DNA of 64,000 nt. Origin: a virus. Positions 56,186 to 63,951 of the stretch are shown here, piece by piece (position 1 is the stretch's first letter; each line of letters begins with the position of its first letter). Below the pieces are notes generated by a model that searched no databases, had not been told where the DNA came from, and was given only the letters and a program-made list of their open reading frames with translations. The stretch is from positions 16,257 through 80,256 of the IMG/VR virus record IMGVR_UViG_3300046543_000082; one strand, given 5' to 3'. A program made the position numbers and the translations under genes.

Positions 56186-56371
56186 TCAGTACGCCTCTTT
56201 TTGCGCAATTGACCTGAAATATTCGGCCGCTTTCCGAAAGTCTGTAGCCGAGATGGCGATTCGCGGATAAAGACGGCCGCCGTCCATTCCAACCCATCTG
56301 TCCATTTCCCATCGGCCGCACTTGTATCGAATGCGCGGCTTTAGGCGTGGGCGGGTGAAGTCATTGTCCAT
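56186..56371 (-). CDS. Small basic late-operon protein
   Basis: 61 residues: MDNDFTRPRLKPRIRYKCGR, WEMDRWVGMDGGRLYPRIAI and a C-terminal helix FRKAAEYFRSIAQKEAY. Overlaps the Cys-rich gene stop (TAATG). Unknown. Confidence 0.5.
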   Translation of the reverse strand: MDNDFTRPRLKPRIRYKCGRWEMDRWVGMDGGRLYPRIAISATDFRKAAEYFRSIAQKEAY

Positions 56372-56451
56372 TACAGGTTCGCCTTATCGCTCGGTTCGCA
56401 GCAGCGCTCATCGGGTGTCCGCAACTTGCGAGCACACCACCAGCAGCGCAT
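56371..56451 (-). CDS. Tiny cysteine-rich protein, first late gene
   Basis: 26 residues: MRCWWCARKLRTPDERCCEP, SDKANL. Same C-x-x-C plus C-C plan as 16323-16400, again the first gene after the late terminator. Confidence 0.5.
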   Translation of the reverse strand: MRCWWCARKLRTPDERCCEPSDKANL

Positions 56452-56466
56452 TTCCGGCTCCGAATA

Positions 56467-56490
56467 GAAAAAGCCCGCGCAGGGCGGGCT
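56467..56490 (-). terminator. Terminator between late promoter and first late gene (tR'-like)
   Basis: Minus strand stem AGCCCGC / GCGGGCT then TTTTTC. A second hairpin (CCTGCGA / CGCAGG) precedes it, as in the first prophage. Confidence 0.75.
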
Positions 56491-56594
56491 AAACCTGCGG
56501 GGGATTCGCAGGAGAGGAGATGGGATGTCTTTCCATCAGTCAGCTACGGGGATAGCGGTGGCACAGCGTGAAGGCAAAAACTCAATCTAGCAAA

Positions 56595-56652
56595 ATTGTA
56601 CGTTTTAAGAGGGTATGTGTGAACTAGCGTGATGTGAACACAAACGGTTCAC
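56595..56652 (-). promoter_or_regulatory. Late promoter with GTGAAC half-sites
   Basis: Minus strand -35 TTCACA (56623-56618), 17-nt spacer, -10 TACAAT (56600-56595). GTGAAC at 56619 and 56634 and inverted GTTCAC at 56647, the same spacing as at 16516-16549. The outermost half-site overlaps the stop codon of the Q-like gene. Confidence 0.65.
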
Positions 56653-57044
56653 GCCATTTCCTCTTCTTGCTCCATCACCGGCTGACCATTCAGCATAGCG
56701 CGATAAGCTCGGTGCGCCTCGGCTCTGAACGTCCGAAGCTGCCGGTAGAAATACGATGTCGAGAATCCCATCTCATGCGCGATTGCCTTGATGTTCTTGG
56801 CGCGGTGCAGGTAAAAGAGATAGAAGATGAATTTCGCTTGGCTTTCCTTCTGTGCGAGAACGGATAGATTGAAATAGCTCAGGTTCGCGCTCAGCAGAGC
56901 GTCAGGCACTTCGCCGCCTCCGGCTGGTCCGCGCATGCGTGCAAGGATGTTGGCTGGCACAGGAGGCGCGAATAGGCGCCTGGAACGGTGCCACTCGGCC
57001 CAGCGGAGGCAGAACAAATGCAATTCTTGGTTTTCTTCGGTCAT
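56649..57044 (-). CDS. HTH protein, candidate late-gene (Q-type) antiterminator
   Basis: 131 residues from the ATG at 57044. Nearly identical to 16721-17128 over the first ~115 residues, including the HTH AIAHEMGFSTSYFYRQLRTF; the C-terminus is shorter. Coupled by ATGA to the Ref-like gene. Being kept with the identical late promoter in both prophages supports a cognate pair. Confidence 0.6.
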   Translation of the reverse strand: MTEENQELHLFCLRWAEWHRSRRLFAPPVPANILARMRGPAGGGEVPDALLSANLSYFNLSVLAQKESQAKFIFYLFYLHRAKNIKAIAHEMGFSTSYFYRQLRTFRAEAHRAYRAMLNGQPVMEQEEEMA

Positions 57045-57319
57045 TTTCTTCCACCGTAAAGTCGTTCGATCGTTGCCGCGAGGCAATCTAGTTCGCTTAC
57101 CTTCACCACTTCCCACATGCGCCGCTGACCGTGGATTCCGTTGAAACTTCCCTGGTGGCAGTCTTTGCACAACGGAATCACGCAGAATCCTGGGCTTTTC
57201 CTTCCTGGCGTGCGGCCGGCGAGAATGTGATGCGCATCGCTCGGGCCATGCGTGCCACATACGGCGCAGTCGAGTTCCTTCACGCGCGCAATGTGAAGTC
57301 GTTCGGCTGCGGCTGTCAT
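57041..57319 (-). CDS. Ref-like RecA-dependent HNH nuclease
   Basis: 92 residues from the ATG at 57319, protein sequence as in 17125-17403 (CAVCGTHGPSDAHHI, LCKDCHQGSFNGIHG), although the DNA carries silent changes. Zinc-finger HNH site of the P1 Ref family. Confidence 0.7.
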   Translation of the reverse strand: MTAAAERLHIARVKELDCAVCGTHGPSDAHHILAGRTPGRKSPGFCVIPLCKDCHQGSFNGIHGQRRMWEVVKVSELDCLAATIERLYGGRK

Positions 57320-57660
57320 AGCGCCCTCGCTTCTGCCCGTTGGTTTGCTCCGATGGAGCGCCATACCTCTACCCGAGCCTGAGCAGCCACCATCAGCCAG
57401 CGGAGCCGCTCCTCCGTCTCTACGGCCGTCTGAAGCGATTCCAGCAGCGCGCAATACTCGTCGCTGGCATATGCTTCACGCTCCTGCGCTGCGGTCGTCT
57501 TGTGGCCTCCCGTCTCAGCCTGCTGCATCATCAGCGCTTTCTGGCTCTTCCTAAACTCTTCGAGGTAGACACGTTCGGCCTTGGCCTTTGCGAGAGCCGT
57601 CGCGTTATCCCTCATGAAGTCGAGCGCACGGAAGATGTTGATCTCGCTTTCGTCGCTCAT
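57316..57660 (-). CDS. Conserved phage helical protein
   Basis: 114 residues: INIFRALDFMRDNATALAKA, KAERVYLEEFRKSQKALMMQ, then AAQEREAYASDEYCALLESL, QTAVETEERLRWLMVAAQAR. All helical; the 'REAYASDEY..LL..l..A.e.ee.lRw....A' stretch is common in betaproteobacterial phages, function unknown. It takes the place of NinB. Confidence 0.6.
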   Translation of the reverse strand: MSDESEINIFRALDFMRDNATALAKAKAERVYLEEFRKSQKALMMQQAETGGHKTTAAQEREAYASDEYCALLESLQTAVETEERLRWLMVAAQARVEVWRSIGANQRAEARAL

Positions 57661-57848
57661 TCCGGCTCCTGCATCGCCATCCGACTAGGCAGCACACGCA
57701 TTTCAACGGCCGGACCATGCGCCTCAAGCAGCGCGACCTGCGCCGCGAGCCACGTTCTCCAATGCGCTTCCTTCACCGACGCCAGAAGGCATCCGCCGGC
57801 CTCTCGATAAAACTTTTCGAACTGTTCCCGACCATTGAGTACGCTCAC
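57657..57848 (-). CDS. Small early protein conserved in both prophages
   Basis: 63 residues, GTG start at 57848 (GTGA overlap). SVLNGREQFEKFYREAGGCL, HWRTWLAAQVALLEAHGPAV. Homologue of 18007-18183 with a different C-terminal end (SRMAMQEPE), which matches the end of 17798-18010 in the first prophage: a recombination scar. Confidence 0.6.
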   Translation of the reverse strand: MSVLNGREQFEKFYREAGGCLLASVKEAHWRTWLAAQVALLEAHGPAVEMRVLPSRMAMQEPE

Positions 57849-57985
57849 GACATCACCCCCATCCAATACGAGCACGCTATGAGCGCGTAAATTGCCGAAA
57901 ATTGCCAGTCCCGAGCGCCGATTCGCCTTGTCCCTAGCACGCATGCCGTCGTAAACGCTATTGCAGTGAGAACGCCGATGGTCAT
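57845..57985 (-). CDS. Small two-span membrane protein
   Basis: 46 residues from the ATG at 57985: MTIGVLTAIAFTTACVLGTR, a basic loop RRIGARDWQF, then SAIYALIACSYWMGVMS. Overlaps both neighbours by 4 bp. Absent in the first prophage. Unknown. Confidence 0.5.
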   Translation of the reverse strand: MTIGVLTAIAFTTACVLGTRRIGARDWQFSAIYALIACSYWMGVMS

Positions 57986-58194
57986 TTCTGCTCCTCCGTC
58001 AGACCGCGCCAACGGTCCATTTCGTAGATGATCGGCGCACGAAGCATGTCGCGATCGCTCAACCGAAAGTCGCCGAGCTTCCAGTAATAGCGACGGTTCT
58101 TTTCGTCCGCTCCGTTCTGGTAAATAATCTCCACGTCATACCAGCCCTCTCGGATTGGCGGTGTCGCGCATGGAATCCATTCGGTGAGATTCAT
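57982..58194 (-). CDS. Small conserved phage protein (WIPxxxPP type)
   Basis: 70 residues, identical in protein sequence to 18180-18392 while the DNA differs at several third positions, so the protein is under selection. ATGA overlaps on both sides. Confidence 0.6.
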   Translation of the reverse strand: MNLTEWIPCATPPIREGWYDVEIIYQNGADEKNRRYYWKLGDFRLSDRDMLRAPIIYEMDRWRGLTEEQK

Positions 58195-58280
58195 TTCTGC
58201 TCCTGCTGAACTGGCTTGGTCCAGTCTCGGCGCTTGATGCCGAGCGCGATCCAAAGGGCGTCGAAGTCGGCGGGGATCAT
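58191..58280 (-). CDS. 29-residue coupled early peptide
   Basis: MIPADFDALWIALGIKRRDW, TKPVQQEQK; related to 18389-18475. ATGA overlap at 58277-58280. Confidence 0.55.
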   Translation of the reverse strand: MIPADFDALWIALGIKRRDWTKPVQQEQK

Positions 58281-58624
58281 GCTGCCGCCCCGAAGAATGC
58301 AGCTATGAACGGATCACGCAGGGGAACGAACTTGCTCACCTGAGCAGTCTTTCGCGCGATCATTTCAAGTTCGCATTTCGTGATGCGCTGCGCGTCCTGC
58401 CCCGATCCCGGGCCGAATACTTTCGTAGGCTGATTCGTTCGAAGTTCGCTGATGCGGTATTCAGCGATATGGACTAGCCCTTCGTCCTTCAGACGCGCCA
58501 GCCGCTTGCGGACAGTCTCAGGGTTAGCTCCGAACCGTTCGGCCAGTTCTGCGTTCGTCTGCGGCCTCTCAAGCAAGCCATTGAGAATCTGAGCCGTCAG
58601 ATAGACGTTGCGCTTGGATTTCAT
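58277..58624 (-). CDS. Winged-helix regulator
   Basis: 115 residues. LTAQILNGLLERPQTNAELA, ERFGANPETVRKRLARLKDE, GLVHIAEYRI is a clear winged HTH (ArsR/MarR-like plan), followed by a helical C-terminus. It follows the SANT-like gene by ATGA overlap. Its C-terminal fragment (RDPFIAAFFGAAA) resembles the end of the SANT-like protein (IDPITAALFGRPA), suggesting a shared tail motif. Confidence 0.65.
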   Translation of the reverse strand: MKSKRNVYLTAQILNGLLERPQTNAELAERFGANPETVRKRLARLKDEGLVHIAEYRISELRTNQPTKVFGPGSGQDAQRITKCELEMIARKTAQVSKFVPLRDPFIAAFFGAAA

Positions 58625-59121
58625 GCTGGCCTCCCGAACAGAGCTGCCGTGATTGGATCAATCTGGATGGCGTTCTTCTTTACCGGCTTGCTGGCAACAA
58701 TCGCCGTAGGAATGCCGGCACGCTGCGATTTCGGCGGATATGGCATGTCAGGCTCATTACCCATCGCGAACCGGCGTGAAAGCTTGCCGTTGCGTGTCTC
58801 GATATAGCTGGCGATGTAGATTCGCTTCTTTGCGCGCAACTTGCGTAGGTGCTGATCGACCAGACGCCGATCGCATAGCAGCATTTCGCCCATTTCGAAT
58901 GAACTCAGCGGAGCATGGTTCTTCAGCAACTTGATCACGCATTTTTCGACCTGCGGCTTTGGACCGGGCTTGCGATGTCCAGCCCCGATCCATTGACCGC
59001 GCATCCGGATTGCTGCCTCAGTGCGCCCCGGCAGGAGCCGCATCGCATCAGAGAACGGCTCATTCGTTTTCCAGAACGCCCGCAAGATATCGTCTTCCCG
59101 CTCAGTCCATCTTTTACTCAT
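58621..59121 (-). CDS. SANT/Myb-like plus winged-helix protein
   Basis: 166 residues: RWTEREDDILRAFWKTNEPF, SDAMRLLPGRTEAAIRMRGQ (SANT-like), then VIKLLKNHAPLSSFEMGEML, DRRLVDQHLRKLRAKKRIYI (winged helix). Same domain plan as 18472-19077, with little residue identity in the second half. Confidence 0.6.
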   Translation of the reverse strand: MSKRWTEREDDILRAFWKTNEPFSDAMRLLPGRTEAAIRMRGQWIGAGHRKPGPKPQVEKCVIKLLKNHAPLSSFEMGEMLLCDRRLVDQHLRKLRAKKRIYIASYIETRNGKLSRRFAMGNEPDMPYPPKSQRAGIPTAIVASKPVKKNAIQIDPITAALFGRPA

Positions 59122-59133
59122 CCCTTCCCCCGT

Positions 59134-59361
59134 TTAGTCTTCAAGACCTGCCAAATAATCGATTGAGCATTCCAACACTTGAGCCATTTCCACCACGATT
59201 AAGAATTTCGGCATTGCACCGCGGTTCTCAATGGCCGATATCGTGCTAGGGAAAACTCCCACCTGCGCCGCAAAATCGCGAAGCCCGAATCCACGGCGAA
59301 CGCGCTCGGCTTTGAGCCTCGTCCCGAAATCTCCAGTACCCGGCTTGCGTGCGAATGCCAT
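59134..59361 (-). CDS. XRE-family HTH regulator (intact copy)
   Basis: 75 residues: FGTRLKAERVRRGFGLRDFA, AQVGVFPSTISAIENRGAMP, KFLIVVEMAQVLECSIDYLA. A full HTH with the frame unbroken, unlike 19602-19830. Placed between the nuclease-like and SANT-like genes in both prophages. Confidence 0.75.
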   Translation of the reverse strand: MAFARKPGTGDFGTRLKAERVRRGFGLRDFAAQVGVFPSTISAIENRGAMPKFLIVVEMAQVLECSIDYLAGLED

Positions 59362-59371
59362 GACTGATCCT

Positions 59372-59692
59372 TTAGCTCACGTCGACAATGCGATGACGCC
59401 ATTCCTTTGCCTTCGCGTCCCACTTCCAGCCAATCACCTGCAGCGTCCAACCCAATTTCCTGACTTCGGCAATATGGTCCGACTCGGCTATCTTCTTCAC
59501 CCGCGCCGGAACGTTGCTCCAACTGGTCGGCTGTAATCCGAGTACTTCGCCGTCCTTGATCGCTATCTGGTCCAGAATCCCGAATAGATCGACTCGGATG
59601 TTTGCGCCAGGTATGAACCTCTCGACAGTCCACACGATCCACCCGTCTTTCTTGAGCAGCTCGGCGGTGAGTGCGCTCGGCGACCTAGTCAT
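59372..59692 (-). CDS. PD-(D/E)XK-like small nuclease-fold protein
   Basis: 106 residues from the ATG at 59692 (ATGA overlap with the upstream gene; an ATG at 59704 is less likely). Homologue of 19840-20160: SPSALTAELLKKDGWIVWTV, ANIRVDLFGILDQIAIKDGE, VLGLQPTSWSN. Conserved D-L-x-G-x-x-D and Q-x-T. Confidence 0.5.
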   Translation of the reverse strand: MTRSPSALTAELLKKDGWIVWTVERFIPGANIRVDLFGILDQIAIKDGEVLGLQPTSWSNVPARVKKIAESDHIAEVRKLGWTLQVIGWKWDAKAKEWRHRIVDVS

Positions 59693-59844
59693 TTTTGTTC
59701 CCATCGTTCACAGCTTCCGTTCCCATTCACGAAATGCCACTCCGCCAGCCAAACGCAATTCCTATATCCCAACCGGTACATCGGCTTGTGCCCGGGCTTC
59801 ACACTGGTATGGCGGCATGATCTGCAGTTCTTAGGTCCGCCCAA
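59689..59844 (-). CDS. Small cysteine-rich protein, probable TTG start
   Basis: 51 residues if a TTG at 59844 is used; there is no ATG or GTG in frame after the primase region. GGPKNCRSCRHTSVKPGHKP, MYRLGYRNCVWLAEWHFVNG, NGSCERWEQK: four cysteines (C-x-x-C, C, C) fit a zinc-binding fold. It overlaps the primase end by 46 bp and is coupled to the nuclease-like gene. Confidence 0.45.
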   Translation of the reverse strand: MGGPKNCRSCRHTSVKPGHKPMYRLGYRNCVWLAEWHFVNGNGSCERWEQK

Positions 59845-60737
59845 TCCATCCCCGGTTGAGGCGGAATCCGTACCGACGCCTCGATTCCCTTCAACATCAG
59901 CCGCTTCGCCAGAGAGAACGCCGCCGCCTGCCCCGTGTAACTCAGATCGTTGTCTGCACATACCACCACCTCTCGAATGCCTTGCGGCGGTTCCCACTTT
60001 TCCATTACAGAAGCGTTCGACGCTGACCAGACAGGGAGCCCAAACATCACCGAGGCCGCTAGCGCCGTCTCGATCCCTTCCGCTATTCCAATCACCGGGG
60101 CTATTCCGCTCAACCTCACGCATGAGCCATTTATCGGCAGGCCCTGCATCAACTTCTTCGCCTTCTCGATCGGCGCCTTATTGCCGTCTGGCGTCAGGTA
60201 CGTTCGATGTACCGATGCGCCGTCACCGTTCGCGTATCGCATGACTGCCAACATCGCCGGGAACTTCTGCTTCTCGTCCGAGTGCCACAATGCCGGGTGA
60301 TACCAGAGGTCGCGCGGCGCACGCTCTATCCCTGTCCGCCGGTTCAAGTAGGTCCATACCGGATCACCCTTTTCGACGTGCCTGGCGCTTTCCAGCGTTC
60401 GCCGGATTCGCACCTTTACTTCTCCTTCGTTCTCTTTGTCCTGGACCGGGCGAAGCCTTGCCGTTCCAATCACCCGGTCTATCTCGCACATGGTTCGCTT
60501 CCAGTCCCAGCCGTATGTCTTCTGAAGCAAATCCACCCCGTCACCACTACCGCACTGGTTACAAATCCAGCCTCCCTTCCCTTCCCAGTCGGTGAATCTG
60601 TACCGGTCCTTACCCCCATTGCAGATCGGGCATGACGTGTGTCCCTTCTGCAAAAACTTCGCTTCAACCCCGAGTGACAGCAGGATGTCGCGCCACCGGC
60701 CCTGAGCCTCATCGACCGTCCGGCGTTTAGGATTCAC
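59799..60737 (-). CDS. Zinc-ribbon TOPRIM primase
   Basis: 312 residues. Zinc ribbon C36-x2-C39...C59-x2-C62 (SCPICNGGKDRYRF, WICNQCGSGDGVDLL), a linker, then TOPRIM: VIGIAEGIETALAASVMFGL and REVVVCADNDLSYTGQAAA. This is the P4-alpha/phage primase type with Toprim_3. It overlaps the helicase gene by 11 bp, giving a two-gene replication core that replaces the fused enzyme at 20296-22074. Confidence 0.8.
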   Translation of the reverse strand: MNPKRRTVDEAQGRWRDILLSLGVEAKFLQKGHTSCPICNGGKDRYRFTDWEGKGGWICNQCGSGDGVDLLQKTYGWDWKRTMCEIDRVIGTARLRPVQDKENEGEVKVRIRRTLESARHVEKGDPVWTYLNRRTGIERAPRDLWYHPALWHSDEKQKFPAMLAVMRYANGDGASVHRTYLTPDGNKAPIEKAKKLMQGLPINGSCVRLSGIAPVIGIAEGIETALAASVMFGLPVWSASNASVMEKWEPPQGIREVVVCADNDLSYTGQAAAFSLAKRLMLKGIEASVRIPPQPGMDWADLRTADHAAIPV

Positions 60738-62250
60738 GCTTGAACCCCTTGTTCTTGAAATGTCTGAGATTGCAGTAAGTCACGAAATCTTTCGTCTCTT
60801 GGCTTGGCTCAACAGCGAACCGATCCAGACCGCGCGGCCAAACGCCAAACTTATCGCGATATAGATGTGCGACGCGGCCATCCGAGTATCCCCGAATCGC
60901 TGAAAGACCAAGCAATTCCGAATAGAAGCTTTGCTTGTCCAAAGCCGTTGCTTTCTTGGTCTTCTTCATCAGCGCCAGTTCGCCGTCTAGCACTTCGACA
61001 TCAGACTGGCGCTCCGGCTCGAATCCGCACGACGGGCACTTATGAACCTTTACCGGCTTCATGAACGAACACGACTGGCATGCCTTCGGAAGCGGGACTT
61101 CCTTTTCTTGCGACTGATTCTTCGACGTGCGCGGCTTACCGTCGTCGAGTGAGAGCGGAAGATCGTCTGTCGGGAACCCGAGCCGCTTCACAGTGCCGGA
61201 ATGGTCCAGAACCAGCGCTTTCTCTTTCCCTTCGTGCGGCCGAAGAACGCGGCCGACCATCTGGATATAGCGAATCAGGCTCTTGGTCGGACGGGCAAGA
61301 ATCAGCGTTTCGCAGAAGGGAGCGTCCCAGCCTTCCGCCAGAAGCGCGGAATTGCTGATGATCTTTGTCTCACCCGTTTCGAATCGCTTCAGAACTGCGC
61401 GCCGCTCGTCCGAGTCGTCGTAGCAGTCGATGTGCTCCGCCTTCACCCCAGCGGCGCAGAATTGCTCAACGATGTGCTTGCTATGAGCAATGTTCGAGGC
61501 GAAGACGACCGTTGACGTGTTCCGTGCCAACTTGAACCAGTGCGAAACGATGTCGCCAATCAGCTCCGGTTTGTCCGCCGCACGGCCAACGTCTGTATCG
61601 GAATAATCAACCTCACCGAACCTGTTACGGCTCTGCTTTATGCCGGCCATATCCGGCTCGGACGGTGCGTAGATATCGCAGTCCACCAGATAATCCTGAG
61701 CGATCAGGCTGCTGATGTCCGATGCAACGATCATGTCCTCGAATAGCGGGCCACCAAGCTCGTCATGGTGCTGACCCAGCCCCTTCGAAAACGGCGTGGC
61801 ACTCAGGCCAATAACGGGCTTCCCTGCGAAATTCCGAATGATTTCCTTGTAATCCTTGGACCCGGGGACGCAATGCGCCTCATCGATGATGATGAAATCA
61901 AGATTTTCCGGAATCCCGCGTGATGCGACAGTCTGAATCGAGCAGATCATCACATGCTCATAGGTCCGGCAAGTGTTCGTCGACTGCAATATGCCGTGCT
62001 GAATCCCGTATCGACGGAACACGCTGGATGTCTGATTAACAAGGTGCTCGCGGTTCACGAAGAACCCGACTCGCTTGTTTTTGAGGCGAGCGAACTGGAC
62101 CAGCCCTACGCTCATGATCGTCTTCCCGCTTCCCGTTGGCGAATAGACCATCAGCCGCTCCACCTTCGCCTTCAGGGCTTTGCGGAGATTGGCGATAGCG
62201 GTTCTCTGATACGGCCTGAGCATTCCGTCGATGGTGCTAAAATCTGTCAT
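60727..62250 (-). CDS. DEAH-box superfamily 2 helicase
   Basis: 507 residues. Q-motif-like LRPYQRTAIANL, Walker A SPTGSGKT (37-44), Walker B IIIDEAH (120-126), motif III GLSATPF (~148), helicase C domain with FASNIAHSKHIVEQFCAAG, SNSALLAEGWDAP and the motif VI QMVGRVLRP. A C-terminal zinc ribbon CQSCSFMKPVKVHKCPSCG (~395-413). Related to the RadD/YejH type. Probably the replicative or origin-opening helicase of the second prophage. Confidence 0.85.
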   Translation of the reverse strand: MTDFSTIDGMLRPYQRTAIANLRKALKAKVERLMVYSPTGSGKTIMSVGLVQFARLKNKRVGFFVNREHLVNQTSSVFRRYGIQHGILQSTNTCRTYEHVMICSIQTVASRGIPENLDFIIIDEAHCVPGSKDYKEIIRNFAGKPVIGLSATPFSKGLGQHHDELGGPLFEDMIVASDISSLIAQDYLVDCDIYAPSEPDMAGIKQSRNRFGEVDYSDTDVGRAADKPELIGDIVSHWFKLARNTSTVVFASNIAHSKHIVEQFCAAGVKAEHIDCYDDSDERRAVLKRFETGETKIISNSALLAEGWDAPFCETLILARPTKSLIRYIQMVGRVLRPHEGKEKALVLDHSGTVKRLGFPTDDLPLSLDDGKPRTSKNQSQEKEVPLPKACQSCSFMKPVKVHKCPSCGFEPERQSDVEVLDGELALMKKTKKATALDKQSFYSELLGLSAIRGYSDGRVAHLYRDKFGVWPRGLDRFAVEPSQETKDFVTYCNLRHFKNKGFKRES

Positions 62251-62685
62251 CTGCTTCGACTCCTTGTCAGTCGTTGTGGATTCGGGGTCTGTCGCGTTCG
62301 CAGCGCTTCAGGCCCCTTTCTCTTTGCCGGCGCGCCTCGCGCACACGGAATACCTACCTACTAACTACTCTCCTGACGGCGGGGTTTTAGGGAACCGGGC
62401 AGAGTTCCCCCTACCCACGGAGAAAACTCCGATTCCAAAACGTGCCGGTCAGTAACCAGGCCTCGTGGCGGATAGCAGCCCCACAAGTTGTCCAGACTGT
62501 CGGTCGCCTGCTAGCAACCCCTACCCCGCTCTAGACGTTCGTTCCCACGGTTGGCATTTGGTACGCGCTATGCCTTTCAATCGAGTCGCGCCGTTTCTAG
62601 CCGTCTCCCCTCGATCGATCCTGCTACCGCCCGGGTGTTCGGAGAACCCGGTTACGCCTCTCTGACTTCGGCGCGGTAAGTACTA
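62251..62685. other. 435-bp region without a convincing gene; possible origin
   Basis: Rightward frames here have neither ribosome sites nor protein-like composition. I see a CGGAG-TTTT-CTCCG hairpin near 62420, a short CCTACCTACTAACTACT repeat near 62355, and no GCTAGC iteron cluster. Because the replication genes start at 62250 and no organiser protein is present, the origin could lie here, but nothing in the sequence proves it. Confidence 0.35.
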
Positions 62686-62886
62686 CTATTTTTCATCTAG
62701 AAGCATCCCTCGGTGAGACGCTTCAAAACTTGCAACTATCGGGTGAGATACGCCGTAAGCGCTTCGCAGCACGTGATACCCGATCAAAACCTGTATATCC
62801 AAACCCCTGCGTATTGCATCGAAGAGTAATTTTTCCGCTTCTGGGACCGGAATCTCGGCCGCCAGGAGCGTATTACCGTCTTTCAT
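62686..62886 (-). CDS. Small early protein, unknown
   Basis: 66 residues: MKDGNTLLAAEIPVPEAEKL, LFDAIRRGLDIQVLIGYHVL, then HPIVASFEASHRGMLLDEK. Coupled by ATGA to the RHH gene, so it may be its partner. Unknown. Confidence 0.5.
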   Translation of the reverse strand: MKDGNTLLAAEIPVPEAEKLLFDAIRRGLDIQVLIGYHVLRSAYGVSHPIVASFEASHRGMLLDEK

Positions 62887-63107
62887 GCGTCCTCCACCGT
62901 CTCCATCTGAGACACCTCAGCGCTGACGGCTATGAGATTCGCCGGCAAACTGCCAACAGTCCCAAACAAAAACAAGTCCACGATTCGATTGAGAGCTTCC
63001 GAGTCACTAGCTAGACGGTTGAGCGTCTTATAGGCCTGGATTCCTTCGTAAAGCCGGTCGTCAAGTCGAGTCCTGATTTCCGTTCGAAACTGAGCACGTC
63101 TAGCCAT
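62883..63107 (-). CDS. Ribbon-helix-helix DNA-binding protein
   Basis: 74 residues: RAQFRTEIRTRLDDRLYEGI, QAYKTLNRLASDSEALNRIV, DLFLFG. Beta strand plus two helices of an Arc/RHH fold. Second gene leftward of the switch, as in the first prophage, but a different protein. Confidence 0.6.
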   Translation of the reverse strand: MARRAQFRTEIRTRLDDRLYEGIQAYKTLNRLASDSEALNRIVDLFLFGTVGSLPANLIAVSAEVSQMETVEDA

Positions 63108-63158
63108 AGCTACCTCATGAAAATGAATCCTCGTAACCGTGTTGGCCGTAACCGCGAT

Positions 63159-63365
63159 CTACGCCGCAGCTTGTTCGGGTTCAGCGATAAAGCTCGCCGG
63201 CACTGTCTTACCCATCTGAACCGCAGCGCCAATCACCATCGCCGTTCGTTTCTGGTCAAGGTCGGCCTTCCATTGCCAAACCGCTCCCCGCGAAATTCCC
63301 AGTGCGCGAGCGAGAGCGGCACCATTACCGAAAATCTCGATCGCCTGCTGCTTGGTCATGTTCAT
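63159..63365 (-). CDS. Cro-like regulator
   Basis: 68 residues from the ATG at 63365 (GGAGTGAGC upstream). MTKQQAIEIFGNGAALARAL, GISRGAVWQWKADLDQKRTA is a Cro/YdaS-type HTH. Divergent from the repressor at 63454. Confidence 0.75.
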   Translation of the reverse strand: MNMTKQQAIEIFGNGAALARALGISRGAVWQWKADLDQKRTAMVIGAAVQMGKTVPASFIAEPEQAAA

Positions 63366-63390
63366 GCTCACTCCTTTAGGTCTGGACTCA

Positions 63391-63443
63391 GTATAGGGCA
63401 CTGTACCGCAGAAGGCAAGCGCTCTATACCGATTTGCGTATAG
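63391..63443. promoter_or_regulatory. Operators: GTATAG/CTATAC palindromes
   Basis: GTATAGGGCACTGTAC (63391-63406, imperfect) and CTATAC-N8-GTATAG (63424-63443, perfect arms) lie in the 88-bp gap between Cro-like and repressor genes. They do not resemble the RCCTAA repeats of the first prophage. Confidence 0.6.
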
Positions 63444-63453
63444 ATTTCTGCAC

Positions 63454-63951
63454 ATGAACTTATCAACCAGAATCCAGACCGTGCTCACCGAGGTCGGCAT
63501 CGATCAGGTCGAGCTGGCGCGCGTTATGGGCGTGACAAAGGGAACGGTCAACCAGCTTCTGAACGGCTCCATCCAGTCGCTGAAGCTCGAATACGCCGTG
63601 GGCGTGCAGGATGCGTTTGGCTATAACGCCGTCTGGCTGGTGCTCGGAAAGGGGCCAAAGAAGGGAAATTCGTCCGCAGACGAGGCTGTCGATTCATCGA
63701 ACAGATGCCAAAACCCCGTTCTTTCCTCCGAAGCGGACCGGCTAATTCAGTGCGTCATGCGACTAGACAAGGGGGGACCAAAAGTACGACAAACGTTTGC
63801 TTACACTCTCGGCATTCTTGAAATTGTCGAAAGATTGGGATTGGTACATGATGCCGATGTGGTGGCCGAGCTCGCAGAACAGGAGCAGCTCTTGGCACTC
63901 CACGCCGAGCCATCTAGGGTTTTAAAACATGCCCCCCGCAAGCACAAATGA
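63454..63951 (+). CDS. Prophage repressor, XRE-type HTH, no peptidase domain
   Basis: 165 residues. HTH at ~5-55 (LSTRIQTVLTEVGIDQVELA, RVMGVTKGTVNQLLNGSIQS), then VLGKGPKKGNSSADEAVDSS and, from LIQCVMRLDKGG onward, a C-terminal ~70 residues identical to 23625-24092. The junction is sharp at 63741. No autocleavage domain. Confidence 0.75.
   Translation: MNLSTRIQTVLTEVGIDQVELARVMGVTKGTVNQLLNGSIQSLKLEYAVGVQDAFGYNAVWLVLGKGPKKGNSSADEAVDSSNRCQNPVLSSEADRLIQCVMRLDKGGPKVRQTFAYTLGILEIVERLGLVHDADVVAELAEQEQLLALHAEPSRVLKHAPRKHK

Noticed and set aside
62231-62665. Short rightward frames between helicase and early genes
   Set aside because: No ribosome sites, Pro/Arg/Ser-rich shadow composition, and opposite to local transcription.
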